Origin: SZUA-370 sp034003955
GTDB lineage: Bacteria; Spirochaetota; Spirochaetia; Treponematales; UBA12059
NCBI GenBank assembly: GCA_034003955.1
Contig: JAVEXO010000017.1
Location: 1-51,112 of the forward strand
Direction: 5' to 3'
Length of the DNA: 51,112 nucleotides
Shown here: positions 8,353-17,601 of the stretch, in pieces
Numbering within the stretch: position 1 is the stretch's first letter
Layout: each line of letters begins with the position of its first letter
The notes under the pieces: generated by a model
Told to the model about the DNA's origin: nothing
Seen by the model: the letters and a program-made list of their open reading frames with translations, nothing else
Databases searched by the model: none
Made by a program: the position numbers and the translations under genes

Positions 8353-9112
8353 CCCCTGGCCCGGCGAGCGTCCAGGAGCAAGCACACGACGACGATGCCT
8401 CAAGCACCAAGGTGTACCCACCTCCAAACCACCGCCTCACTCTATCCTGGGCTATGCATACGTCTGCAATCCCCGTAGAGTCGGGCTCTATTGCGCTTCC
8501 CCATGGGCTATCAGAGGCCAATGCACAGGGCAAGCCCGTGACCGTCACCTTGACGACAGGAGTAGACACCAGATAGTCGACCCTGAACCTGCCTTCGGCG
8601 ACAATGTTTGTCAGCATAGATGGGTCAACGTCCCAGGGATCCTCAAGCCTCGTTTTAGCTTCCAGGGCCAATCGCCTGAGGTCGATTCCGCAGCAGGAGC
8701 ATCCGGCTCTATAGAACGGTGCAGCCAGGCTTGCCGCAAAACCTCCGGCAGCATCGGGCCGGAGTAATCCGTCATCCGATAGCCACTGTGGCCATGGTGC
8801 CCCATAGGGCAGCGAGCGCTTGTTTCCAAAGACAGCACAACACATGATGGCCGCTTCCTCCCCTCGTGGCAGAGGCAAGGATACCGTGGTACCAGGAGCC
8901 GCATGTATAGGTATGCTTGAAACGCCCGCGGCAAACCAGCGCAGCTCCCAGCCCTCGGCATCGGCCCAGCAGGGCGGAAGAATAGGAAGCAACACAGGAA
9001 TATTCATGTTTTGAGGCAGGGTAAGGCTACAGGAACAGAAACAATTGAATATAAGCACGGCCAACTGTACCGTAAGGAGTGGAATACGAGACGGATTAGC
9101 GCTTACTACCAT
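8339..9112 (-). CDS. hypothetical exported protein, possible lipoprotein
   Basis: This protein of about 257 residues is unrecognised. From the ATG at 9112 it begins with a hydrophobic stretch TVQLAVLIFNCFCSCSL that could be a signal peptide, with a loose lipobox around the cysteines. A shorter start at the ATG of MNIPVLLPILPP is also possible, and no start has a good ribosome binding site. The mature part is rich in Pro, Ala and Cys, with a CSCCGID motif and no known domain. Its 3' end overlaps the chemoreceptor stop by 14 bases, tail to tail. Coding is supported by the long uninterrupted frame and protein-like composition, but support is weaker than for the neighbours. Confidence 0.55.
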   Translation of the reverse strand: MVVSANPSRIPLLTVQLAVLIFNCFCSCSLTLPQNMNIPVLLPILPPCWADAEGWELRWFAAGVSSIPIHAAPGTTVSLPLPRGEEAAIMCCAVFGNKRSLPYGAPWPQWLSDDGLLRPDAAGGFAASLAAPFYRAGCSCCGIDLRRLALEAKTRLEDPWDVDPSMLTNIVAEGRFRVDYLVSTPVVKVTVTGLPCALASDSPWGSAIEPDSTGIADVCIAQDRVRRWFGGGYTLVLEASSSCACSWTLAGPGATSP

Positions 9113-9205
9113 GACTAGGCTACGGCTAGCGGAGCTGCTACGCATTCACCAGTGCAGCGATAGCGCTTGCCTCCCTAGCCGTTTTATTCCATACTTAGTA
9201 TACGT

Positions 9206-10621
9206 ATGGAAGACTGCACAAGCTTTACCGATAGATTAGAACAGTCTCTGCTAGCCAAGACAGCACACATGGACGGAGCGGAGCTAAAACAGCTCAAGGA
9301 CGACTTTAGACTCTTTTCATCGGCTTTCCAGGCCATATTCAATGTGCTACTCAAGAAGGGTCTTATAAGTGAGGACCCATACAAATATGAGCTCAAGATA
9401 TCAGAAGTCACCACACCACCCGAGAGCCCATTTGCCGAGAGTGAAAAGATTGATCAGATGTCCATTAGGCTGTCTCAGTTCGAGTCATACCTTGATTTCC
9501 TCAATAACTATTACCAGTTTAGCGTCGATTTTCTATCAATGGGCCGTATCAAGCGACTCGTCTCACTTACCAAGTATTTTAACTTTACCCAGTTTACAGA
9601 CAACAGCCAGCACATAAACACAAAGTATTTCGCTGAACTTGTGTCGTTGATAAAGAAGGGTTCAGACCCTATGTCCACAGGCATCATCAACGAGGGTCTT
9701 CTGCAGCTGGACAAGACTAGTCGCAAGATATTCAATACCCTCAAGAATCTGACGCTCATACACAAGGAACGATACAAGCTAAAGGTTAGAAGACTGGTCA
9801 CCTGCCACTTAGGCCTGGAACGTGATTACGTCGTTACCCACCAGGAGGACTGCCTCCGCAAGATACGGCAAAGGATGGTGGATGCAGGGGAGAAGACATT
9901 CTATCAAGAGCTTGTCATAGAGGTCCTTAACGAAGATTACAGTGCCGAGGCCGAAAACCTGCGCGACGAGTTATTTAAGAACCTCGAGGTCAGCGTAGAG
10001 CAGAAACAGGGCAAGTCTGCAGAACATGACTTCAAGACGGTACTGCTAGAAGGAGCCAGGTTCATCATTGGGGTGGGGTTCAAACTCGAGGATGCTGTCA
10101 GGAAACTGGACGAGAACCAAGCCTTGCTTGATTCAATGGACACATCCTTTGGCACCAAGGTAAAACGCGTCATTCAAAAGATATTTGGAACAAAACGGGA
10201 ACATGTATTCCATGAGGTAGAGTATCTCGACCTGGTTACGAGCCAACGTAGGGTAGAGTCTATTGACTATACCGAATTCAGCATTGAGCTGCTAAGAAGG
10301 GCCCAGAACCTCAGTTCTATGGTATCAAAGACTGGGTCATCATTCAAAAGAATGGAGAACTCTGACGAGGACACTCTCTACAAATTCCTGGCCAAGAGCA
10401 TAGAAGAGATGCAATCTTTTCACAGGAGGCTAACATCCCTTGACGACTTCTTCATGGAAACTATTACAGAACCGGATTTCAAGGGGCGCGTCAGGAACAT
10501 AAAGATTGAGCTAGGCGTCATCAAGAACGCCATCATTAAAGCCAACCAGAAACGTCATGAATACTTGGCACAGAAGGAAGAATTGGAACAGCTTAAACGA
10601 CTGGGCATCAAGGAAACCTGA
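9206..10621 (+). CDS. conserved-looking alpha-helical protein of unknown function
   Basis: This 471-residue soluble protein is rich in Lys, Glu, Asp and Leu and appears almost entirely helical, with coiled-coil potential near the C-terminus (NQKRHEYLAQKEELEQLKRL). There is no signal peptide, membrane segment or nucleotide motif. The central part reads like a helical-bundle scaffold (KIFNTLKNLTLIHKERYKLK). The ATG at 9206 has no Shine-Dalgarno; a weak promoter (TTGCCT at 9167-9172, 17 bases, CATACT at 9190-9195) ends 10 bases upstream, so translation may be leaderless. It precedes the oppA-like gene by 32 bases and may head that operon. I do not recognise the family. Confidence 0.7.
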   Translation: MEDCTSFTDRLEQSLLAKTAHMDGAELKQLKDDFRLFSSAFQAIFNVLLKKGLISEDPYKYELKISEVTTPPESPFAESEKIDQMSIRLSQFESYLDFLNNYYQFSVDFLSMGRIKRLVSLTKYFNFTQFTDNSQHINTKYFAELVSLIKKGSDPMSTGIINEGLLQLDKTSRKIFNTLKNLTLIHKERYKLKVRRLVTCHLGLERDYVVTHQEDCLRKIRQRMVDAGEKTFYQELVIEVLNEDYSAEAENLRDELFKNLEVSVEQKQGKSAEHDFKTVLLEGARFIIGVGFKLEDAVRKLDENQALLDSMDTSFGTKVKRVIQKIFGTKREHVFHEVEYLDLVTSQRRVESIDYTEFSIELLRRAQNLSSMVSKTGSSFKRMENSDEDTLYKFLAKSIEEMQSFHRRLTSLDDFFMETITEPDFKGRVRNIKIELGVIKNAIIKANQKRHEYLAQKEELEQLKRLGIKET

Positions 10622-10653
10622 TACAGGTTACACAGCGTGTCAGAGGAGAAAAA

Positions 10654-12240
10654 ATGAAAATATCTCGAGTAGTCCTCGTGATGGTGTTGATGTCGGTGGC
10701 CCTGCCCTTTAGCGCCAGCGCAATAGACCCAACGCGAGAACTCATCGTAGGCATGGGTCGCTACGATGTTGAACTGAATCCCTATAAATCCATCTATGCG
10801 CATGAGATGCAGATATTTACCGCCCTGTATGAGGGTCTTTTTATCTACGATCCCCAGAGTCTAGAACCTATACGAGCTCAGGCTGAATCCTTTAGCAAAT
10901 CCGGAGATGGAAAGACTTGGACCTTCATAATAAGAAGCGATGCACGGTGGTCGGATGGAACAAGCGTCACGGCTACTGATTTTGTCGAGTCTTGGCTCTA
11001 CCTATTGAACCCTCAAACGAAGGCCGAATACGCTATCTTTTTTGATATAATACAGGGAGCAAAAGCCTACAGAACCGGACGCAACACGGCAGCGGCATCG
11101 GTGGGTATTCGCGCTCAGGATACCAGGACCCTCGTCATCGAACTCGATTCACCTGCAGCCTACTTTACAAGACTGCTATGCCATAGCGCCTTCGTACCTA
11201 TACACCGCTCGTTGCGGGGTGTCAGGACATGGAAACCAGAGCGTGTGATAGGCAACGGCCCGTTCAGGCTTGAGTCTATGGACACCTCGTCTTTGATGCT
11301 CAAGCGCAACGACCGGTATTGGGATGCAGAAAACGTGGCCATTCCTGGCATACAAATATTGTTCTTAGAAACCGAACAGGAGGCTACGGCCCGCTATAAT
11401 GACGGTGAGATAGACTGGTTAAGCGATATGGCCGATCTTGACGCCTTGCCATGCACCGACTGTATACAGTTCTCCCCCATGTTCGCGACGGGATACTATT
11501 TCTGGAATTGTGCCATCAAACCTTGGGACAACGCTCATGTCAGGCGAGCCCTGGCCTTGCTCATACCCTGGGACAAGATACGGACAGATGCCAATTACTT
11601 TGCGCCTACGGGCAGGCTGGTACTACCCTTCGCAGGCTATGAATCACCCGAAGGCATAGTGCAGCAAGACGAGTCTGAGGCTATGCAGCTTCTTAAAGAC
11701 GCCGGCTATCCCTTAGGCGAGGGTCTCCCTTCAGTACGTTTCATTTCCTATGAGTCTGCAAGTAATGACGCTAATATAGCCATCATCGCCGAAGCCTGGA
11801 AAGAAATAGGGATAGAACTTGAACACATCGTAGTGCCGAGTGGTGACTCCATAAGGGACATACGCCAAGAGGGATACGAACTATCATTTACCAGTTGGAT
11901 AGGAGACTTCGCCGATCCAGCAGCCTTCCTTCTCATGTGGACAAGCGACTCCGGTCTTAACGAGGGTGGCTACGTCAGTACCGAATTTGATGCCCTCATC
12001 TCCCGCTCCATGAACGAGGATGGTAAGGAACGACTCGAGACATTGGCAAAGGCTGAGGACACATTGCTCTCAGAGGCGCCTCTCCTCCCCCTGTACCACT
12101 CAATTTCCTTTAATATAATAGACATTCAAGCGATAACGGGCTGGCACCAGAACCCTCTAGACATTCATCCCTTCAAGGCAATGGGATTTGGCATACCTAA
12201 GGCCAGACCCTATGTGGTCATGGCTGGAGACGCGCCTTGA
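10654..12240 (+). CDS. peptide/nickel-type ABC transporter substrate-binding protein
   Basis: This 528-residue SBP_bac_5 (OppA-like) protein has an N-terminal signal peptide (MKISRVVLVMVLMSVALPF, cleaved near ASA). The family signature is present as the LYEGLFIYDP region and the GKTWTFIIRSDARWSDGTSV segment near residues 88-108, followed by ATDFVESWLYLLNP. Such proteins bind oligopeptides or similar ligands outside the membrane and deliver them to Opp/Dpp permeases. No permease or ATPase genes are adjacent; the neighbours are a membrane protein and a kinase-like protein, so it may serve a distant transporter or a sensory role. GAGGAG lies 8 bases before the ATG. The stop overlaps the next gene's TTG. 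Confidence 0.9.
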   Translation: MKISRVVLVMVLMSVALPFSASAIDPTRELIVGMGRYDVELNPYKSIYAHEMQIFTALYEGLFIYDPQSLEPIRAQAESFSKSGDGKTWTFIIRSDARWSDGTSVTATDFVESWLYLLNPQTKAEYAIFFDIIQGAKAYRTGRNTAAASVGIRAQDTRTLVIELDSPAAYFTRLLCHSAFVPIHRSLRGVRTWKPERVIGNGPFRLESMDTSSLMLKRNDRYWDAENVAIPGIQILFLETEQEATARYNDGEIDWLSDMADLDALPCTDCIQFSPMFATGYYFWNCAIKPWDNAHVRRALALLIPWDKIRTDANYFAPTGRLVLPFAGYESPEGIVQQDESEAMQLLKDAGYPLGEGLPSVRFISYESASNDANIAIIAEAWKEIGIELEHIVVPSGDSIRDIRQEGYELSFTSWIGDFADPAAFLLMWTSDSGLNEGGYVSTEFDALISRSMNEDGKERLETLAKAEDTLLSEAPLLPLYHSISFNIIDIQAITGWHQNPLDIHPFKAMGFGIPKARPYVVMAGDAP

Positions 12241-13181
12241 ACGGCCTCAGGCGTTTCCTGAGTGTCATCCTCTATGTCGCCATGGCATTCCCCCTCATGC
12301 TAGGTGGCATGGCCCTGATATCAGTCAAACCACTCGTTAGCGACCCTGCTAGCACAAAAACCCTCTTCCCCGAAGATAGACTTCTGGCGGTTCTTGAATC
12401 ACCCACTATCGCAAGCCTGGCTCCGGAGAGCATCACTCTTGGCGGCCAGACTCTTGACGGCAAGGCCTTCCTAACGGCCTGGCAATCGACCATTCCAGCA
12501 AGGCTCATCATATCGACGACTCATGACGCCATAGACTCGGCACGCAGCGCCTTTGGTAGCGGACAGGCATACTTTCAGATAAACGCCCAACCATTGAGCA
12601 GCGCACTCGAGGCAGGAGCCGAGACATTCGCTGAAACTTATGTCGCTACTCTTAAAGCCGCGGGACGTGACACCGCAAAAGTTACTACCCAGGCAAGTGC
12701 CGAGGACATAGCCACGCTGATTGCAGCGGCAGCCGCCGGCCAGCCAGAGTCATGGAGCATCGGTGAAGCCGGCTCGCGTTTTGAGTTTCCCACTCGCATG
12801 GGTCGGCTAGGAGCAGGACTGACTGGCGCAAGCCTATGGCTACTTTTTACGGGTGCGGGCCTATGCTTTGCCAGCGTCATGATATCCAATGACGATTGGC
12901 GCCGCCGTCTTGGCATGCTTGGATCCAGAATCCTGGTACCGAGCACAATCATACTGGTCATTGGGCTTGGTCCCAGACTCATAATGCCTGGCGGTAAATT
13001 TCTACTGCCCAATGACATCGACACCATTCAATTTCCTGAATTGCTTACCTATCTAAAATTCCTGGGCTCCAAGCTAACGGAAGGTTTCCTCGTCACAGGC
13101 CTTGTCGGTCTTGGCGTGGGGACGGCTCTTGCCACCGTAAAACGGGTGCTCCCCCTGGCAATAGAGGAGGATATGGATTGA
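12237..13181 (+). CDS. membrane protein of unknown function
   Basis: This 314-residue protein has an N-terminal helix near residues 8-28, a long extracytoplasmic region rich in Ala, Ser and Thr (about 35-185), then three helices near 190-212, 228-248 and 280-302. The shape recalls a sensor or a transporter accessory protein, but no family is recognised. It starts at TTG 12237 in a TTGA overlap with the oppA-like stop, and its own stop overlaps the next TTG the same way, so it is clearly part of a translationally coupled operon. A function with the binding protein upstream is plausible but unproven. Confidence 0.75.
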   Translation: MNGLRRFLSVILYVAMAFPLMLGGMALISVKPLVSDPASTKTLFPEDRLLAVLESPTIASLAPESITLGGQTLDGKAFLTAWQSTIPARLIISTTHDAIDSARSAFGSGQAYFQINAQPLSSALEAGAETFAETYVATLKAAGRDTAKVTTQASAEDIATLIAAAAAGQPESWSIGEAGSRFEFPTRMGRLGAGLTGASLWLLFTGAGLCFASVMISNDDWRRRLGMLGSRILVPSTIILVIGLGPRLIMPGGKFLLPNDIDTIQFPELLTYLKFLGSKLTEGFLVTGLVGLGVGTALATVKRVLPLAIEEDMD

Positions 13182-14323
13182 ACCCCGACGAGAGCCTTGC
13201 CTCAAGCGACCACCACAGCTCCAGCGATTCTTTCCTTCTAAGCCTTGGTTTTCCAAGCATCAGGGTACACCGCTCCTTTGATCATTTTGACTTTACCAGG
13301 AAAAGCCGCAGGATACTGGTCATTGGCCCCATGGGTTCAGGAAAAACCGAGTACAGCGCCCGTGTGTGGAGAGATTCCAGGGTAGCGCTCCGTAAGGGCG
13401 AAGCTGTTGCCGAGCGCACCACGACAGCGGGAGCCGATCGTCGACGCATGCATTTTGTACGTTTTGGCATAGACAAGGAACGATTCAAGGACTATCCGGA
13501 AGACGCCCTGCCCTACCGTGGTGGCTACGAACACTGTGGCGATGATATCAGCCAGGCTGGCGACTCGTTCGCCCTTGAATCAATCATGGCGGAGCATCCC
13601 AAGGCCGGTACCTGGATACTCGACGAGGCATCATTCTATGACGAACGGGTGGCATACCTTATACGCAACGAGTCTGATTCTCGAGGCATAGTGTTTATCC
13701 TGCCGACGCTGGTACTCAATTTTCGCAAAGAAATATTCAACCAGGCCGCGAGGCTCCTCCTTGAGAACGCCACCGATGTCTTCCCGCTTACCGCCTACTG
13801 TGAGCATTCCGACTGCATAGCCGATTCATTGTATACATACCGCTACTACACCGTGGCTGGTCATGAATGCCCTGCCCTGTACTTTGACCCCTTGATAATC
13901 ATAGGCGGTGACAGGGTCAAGGATGACCCCCGCGAGCCTAACTACTGCACACGATGCGACACTCATCATTATCTGCCAGGAAAAGAGTATACCTTCTTCT
14001 CACTCAAACCCATGGGTGAAGCCGCATCGCGAGGAGACATCAAACCCCTCCTAGCCGAACTTGCCTCTATAGCAGGGAACATGGAGCGTTCCAGGCTATA
14101 CGCTAGCCTCAAGCGGCTTCATTTGGACGCAGGGCGACAGGAACCGGTGAATATGGCGGCCCTCGACGTACCATGCATAGCCGAGAAGGCGCTGTGCTAT
14201 CTCTATGCAGAGCAAAATCTGTTGTCGGCAGAACAACTACTCCGAGTAGCAACAGACCTTGGCCTCGACCGCGACTACCTTAGAAAGAGGCTGTCAGATA
14301 ACAGGCGCCCATTGGATATATGA
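13178..14323 (+). CDS. thymidine-kinase-like (type II TK fold) ATPase with C-terminal extension
   Basis: This 381-residue protein has a Walker A loop GPMGSGKTEYS near residues 50-60 and a Walker B-like WILDEASFYD near 145-154, where thymidine kinase carries its catalytic DEAQFF. A TK1-like lasso and zinc region follows, with YCEHSDC near 207 and YCTRCDTHHYLPG near 254-266. The IIGGDRVKDDPREP segment parallels the TK IGG(D/N)E motif. The last roughly 110 residues are an extra helical region absent from ordinary TK1. It may be an active deoxynucleoside kinase or a repurposed paralogue; its place between a membrane protein and an acyltransferase favours a special role. It starts with a TTGA overlap. 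Confidence 0.75.
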   Translation: MNPDESLASSDHHSSSDSFLLSLGFPSIRVHRSFDHFDFTRKSRRILVIGPMGSGKTEYSARVWRDSRVALRKGEAVAERTTTAGADRRRMHFVRFGIDKERFKDYPEDALPYRGGYEHCGDDISQAGDSFALESIMAEHPKAGTWILDEASFYDERVAYLIRNESDSRGIVFILPTLVLNFRKEIFNQAARLLLENATDVFPLTAYCEHSDCIADSLYTYRYYTVAGHECPALYFDPLIIIGGDRVKDDPREPNYCTRCDTHHYLPGKEYTFFSLKPMGEAASRGDIKPLLAELASIAGNMERSRLYASLKRLHLDAGRQEPVNMAALDVPCIAEKALCYLYAEQNLLSAEQLLRVATDLGLDRDYLRKRLSDNRRPLDI

Positions 14324-15636
14324 AAACCAGGGAATCATCAGGAACCGAGCGAATAAACGATGAAGAGCGTTGGTACATCCTCGATATTGCCGCCGCATTC
14401 ATGCCCTCCTTGACCGACAAATTAATATCGTTTGTCTTTAGGGTATCGGCTACCCTCGATGAGCCCATTCACCTAAAGGAGCTTACGCAAGCCATGGCTA
14501 ACCTGGCAGCCCGCTTTCCGTACTTCCAGGTAGAACTCAGGCATGGTTTCTTCTGGTACTACCTCCAGGCGCTTACAGACAGGCTTCCAGAACCAGTAGC
14601 CGATTCCAAGTACCCCTGCCTTAACATGCACGTCCGCCGCAAGGGTCGATTCCTCTATCGCGTCAGACCCTTTCGCTCACGGATTGCTGTAGAATTCTGC
14701 CACGTGCTTAGCGATGGACACGGGGCGCTCACCTATCTAAAGGCACTTATTACCGAATATCTTAGTCTGCGTGGTCTAGATGTAAGCAGGGTGGAAGGTA
14801 TATTACAGCCCGGTCAGGACATCGACCCAGAGGAAATGGAGGATGCCCTCAAACGCTATGGCACACAGAAACTGCCTCCTCCAGACTCAGCCAGGAAGGC
14901 TTTTCACTTTCCATCGATGCGGCTACGTCCGGGCCAGTACAGGATAATCACCGGGGCCATACCCTTAGCCAGGGCCAAAGCCACGGCTAAGGAATACGGC
15001 TGCACAATAAGCGAGTTCTTCGTTGCCGTATACCTGGATTGCCTTCAGGAGATGTTTTACGATCTCCCTAGGCCTATACAACGTACCATGCATCCCGTCC
15101 TATCGATTGAGGTACCCGTTAACATGCGCCGCCTCTTTCCAAGCAAAACCATGAGGAACTTCACACTCTACGTACTTTCAACACTAGACACCAGGCTAGG
15201 CATATACGAATTTGAAGAAATAACAAAGCGTGTACATTTTACGATGCAGGCTGAACTGGACAAGAAAAATATTTCGAGGCAGATTGCCAGGAACGCAGCT
15301 GGCGGTAAGAACCTGCTTGTGCGAATGTTGCCATTGGTCCTCAAGGGTATGGTGGCACGCTTCGTCTTCAAGCACATGGGAGAGAATACCATTTCAGGTC
15401 TATTCTCCAACCTTGGACCCGTTGATTTACCGGAGCCTGTAGCCTCAAGGGTCAGGCGTTTTGATTCCCTTCCTGCGCCAAGCCGACGATTCAGGACAAA
15501 TGCCAACGCCATTAGTTGGAAGGATACCCTGTACATAAGCTTTGGTTCGCTGGCCACCACGACGAAGCTGGAGCGTCTTTTCTTCTCCAGACTAACAAAG
15601 ATGGGCATTAGCGTGTCTATAGAATCAAATATGTGA
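14320..15636 (+). CDS. alcohol acetyltransferase / condensation-domain-fold acyltransferase
   Basis: This 438-residue protein has the HxxxDG catalytic motif as FCHVLSDGHGALTYL near residues 126-140, shared by acyltransferases of the condensation, carnitine and alcohol acetyltransferase superfamily. The second-domain motif SNLGPVDLP near residue 367 is also in place. Related fungal enzymes transfer acetyl from acetyl-CoA to alcohols; bacterial members often sit beside a small DUF6320 membrane protein, as here. It starts in an ATGA overlap with the TK-like gene and is followed after one base by its partner. The acceptor and acyl donor cannot be told from sequence. Confidence 0.85.
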   Translation: MKTRESSGTERINDEERWYILDIAAAFMPSLTDKLISFVFRVSATLDEPIHLKELTQAMANLAARFPYFQVELRHGFFWYYLQALTDRLPEPVADSKYPCLNMHVRRKGRFLYRVRPFRSRIAVEFCHVLSDGHGALTYLKALITEYLSLRGLDVSRVEGILQPGQDIDPEEMEDALKRYGTQKLPPPDSARKAFHFPSMRLRPGQYRIITGAIPLARAKATAKEYGCTISEFFVAVYLDCLQEMFYDLPRPIQRTMHPVLSIEVPVNMRRLFPSKTMRNFTLYVLSTLDTRLGIYEFEEITKRVHFTMQAELDKKNISRQIARNAAGGKNLLVRMLPLVLKGMVARFVFKHMGENTISGLFSNLGPVDLPEPVASRVRRFDSLPAPSRRFRTNANAISWKDTLYISFGSLATTTKLERLFFSRLTKMGISVSIESNM

Positions 15637-15643
15637 GGTGAAC

Positions 15644-16366
15644 ATGCCTATTTGTCCCGATTGCGGAGTCATACTGCCTGAATCTGTGACCCATTGCCCT
15701 CTCTGCAGGAAGGCTATCAGGACACAGGACACGACATCAGAAAAGGATATCGAACGAGCCTATCCTGAGCATGCTGTAGACCCAGAGCACTTTGAACAGG
15801 TTTCCGACAGACAGAAGTTGAAAAATTTTCTAGAGGTCTTCGGCGTGTTCTCTGTCGTAGCCTGCATTACCCTGCTTTCCATAGAGCTACTCGTAGAACA
15901 CAGGATTGGCTGGTCGCTCTTCCCTGTAGCCTCAATAGTCTATCTGTACATACTCATTAGTATGCCAATGGCGATCAGGAAGCGCCCATGGCTGGCTGGA
16001 GTCGTCATAGCCCTGGCCTCGATTCTTTTCATACTAGCCCTGGATATCATAGATCCCTGTAGCTCGTGGTTCCTTCCCGTGGGTCTTCCTATAGTCATTA
16101 TAGTAGAGGCGAGCCTCTTCTGCTGTGTGGCCATAATAGTAAAACTGAAACGTAAAGGTATCAATGCCATAGCCATAGCCCTTCTTGGGGCCACGGCTAT
16201 ATGCGTGGGCATAGAGATGGTCATGGATATAGCCGCAGGTGGAAGTATCAGGCTCGGATGGTCGGCTGTCGTGGCAGTCACCTGCCTGCCCATATCTGGC
16301 TTACTTTTGTACCTGCATCACCGTATCATCAATCGGGTTAGCCTTAAGAAACTATTCCATCTCTAG
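15644..16366 (+). CDS. DUF6320-type zinc-ribbon membrane protein
   Basis: This 240-residue protein opens with a four-cysteine zinc ribbon (CPDC at residues 4-7, CPLC at about 19-22), then a charged linker and about six membrane helices. This layout matches the DUF6320 family that is usually encoded next to alcohol-acetyltransferase-like enzymes, and probably anchors or assists the enzyme at the membrane. GAGG at 15635-15638 sits 5 bases before ATG 15644; the slightly earlier GTG at 15638 is less likely. It is the last gene of the rightward operon, converging with the AlaX gene by a 4-base overlap of the two 3' ends. Confidence 0.82.
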   Translation: MPICPDCGVILPESVTHCPLCRKAIRTQDTTSEKDIERAYPEHAVDPEHFEQVSDRQKLKNFLEVFGVFSVVACITLLSIELLVEHRIGWSLFPVASIVYLYILISMPMAIRKRPWLAGVVIALASILFILALDIIDPCSSWFLPVGLPIVIIVEASLFCCVAIIVKLKRKGINAIAIALLGATAICVGIEMVMDIAAGGSIRLGWSAVVAVTCLPISGLLLYLHHRIINRVSLKKLFHL

Positions 16367-17562
16367 GCAGTAGCCAGGCTTGCGTCTACAAGGAATGCAT
16401 CCAAGGACGGTTCATCGGGGAACGCGGCCTGGAAGAATGTCTTGCCTCCACCACCCTTGCCACCCTGGGCCTTTGCCTGTGGTCCGAACAAGGCATCTAC
16501 CGCCAAACTGTCCTGATCGTTTGGAGAGGATGCCACAATCTTACGCTCTTCACGGCAGGCAACTACAGAGACTCTCCCTAAGCGCGACAAGGCACGTGCA
16601 AGCCTGGAGGCTGAGTCAAACGTTTCTGCCTCGGCGAATATGAGCTTCCCGGCATCATTTCCAGAGAGCAATTCGGCTCGAGCCATAGCGGCGCTGTCTT
16701 TGGCCTCGTTCAGACCGTATTCCAGGTTCTTTATTCTTTCACGATACCCTGCAACGATGCCGGGCAGTTCCTCATCAGAGGATCCCGCCTGGGAAGCCGT
16801 GTCACGCATGAGCGTGGCAAGACGCCTATAATCAGCATAGGCTCTTCCACCTGCCACGAAGTAGAGTCGGCATCCGCCCTTGTACTTTTCTACCTTTAGT
16901 ATGCGAAACAGCCCAATGTCTCGAGTACTTTTAACGTGAGTACCACAACAAGCCGAGTACTCAAGCCCATCAAACTCGACGATCCTTAGCTCCCCGGCCT
17001 CTACCGACGGCTGTTTTCTCAAGGGGAAGCGAGCCGTATCTTCAGGTCGGCAGACATGCGTCATGACTGAGTAGTCGTCCCGTATGATACGCATCACCTC
17101 ATCCTCGACGGCATCCGCACTCGGTCTGTCGAATGGAGGAATATCGATGTCTATGGATGAATAGGCCTCACCAAGATGGAAAGAAAGCGTAGCCGCATCG
17201 AGCAGCCTCAGGATGACGGCTGAAAGTAGGTGCTGGGCACTATGCTGCTCACTGTGCTCACGGCGGCGCACAAGATCGACTTTGCTGCGTACACTCTGAC
17301 CTGCTACGATTCCCGCGGCCTTCAGATCGGCGTCCCTGGCATCCAGGAGATGTACAACAACATCGTCAGCCTCTTCTGCGGCAATGACAGGCAGGCCGGC
17401 TATGGAACCATGGTCGCTCGGCTGCCCGCCACCCTCTGGATACATGATGGTACGATCAAGGATGACGGCTATCTTGCCATCAGGCCGAGTATTGATGCTT
17501 ACGACGAGTGAATCAATCTCTGACTGATCGGGATGATCATAGAATTCTTTAATTGTAGCCAT
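16363..17562 (-). CDS. alanyl-tRNA editing protein, AlaX-L type with DHHA1 domain
   Basis: This 399-residue protein is a free-standing relative of the editing half of alanyl-tRNA synthetase, which removes serine or glycine from mischarged tRNA-Ala. The N-terminal region has TIMYPEGGGQPSDHG near residues 38-52. The zinc-binding motifs follow: HSEQHSAQHLLSA near 102-114 and CCGTHV near 203-208. A coiled segment and a C-terminal DHHA1-like domain ending GGKGGGGKTFFQAAFP complete the long form. The ATG at 17562 is the only good start. It lies 39 bases downstream of the TPR lipoprotein and may share its transcript. Confidence 0.93.
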   Translation of the reverse strand: MATIKEFYDHPDQSEIDSLVVSINTRPDGKIAVILDRTIMYPEGGGQPSDHGSIAGLPVIAAEEADDVVVHLLDARDADLKAAGIVAGQSVRSKVDLVRRREHSEQHSAQHLLSAVILRLLDAATLSFHLGEAYSSIDIDIPPFDRPSADAVEDEVMRIIRDDYSVMTHVCRPEDTARFPLRKQPSVEAGELRIVEFDGLEYSACCGTHVKSTRDIGLFRILKVEKYKGGCRLYFVAGGRAYADYRRLATLMRDTASQAGSSDEELPGIVAGYRERIKNLEYGLNEAKDSAAMARAELLSGNDAGKLIFAEAETFDSASRLARALSRLGRVSVVACREERKIVASSPNDQDSLAVDALFGPQAKAQGGKGGGGKTFFQAAFPDEPSLDAFLVDASLATA

Positions 17563-17601
17563 GAGACGAGAATACCACAGCTCGATGGGGGCAACAAGCG
17601 A

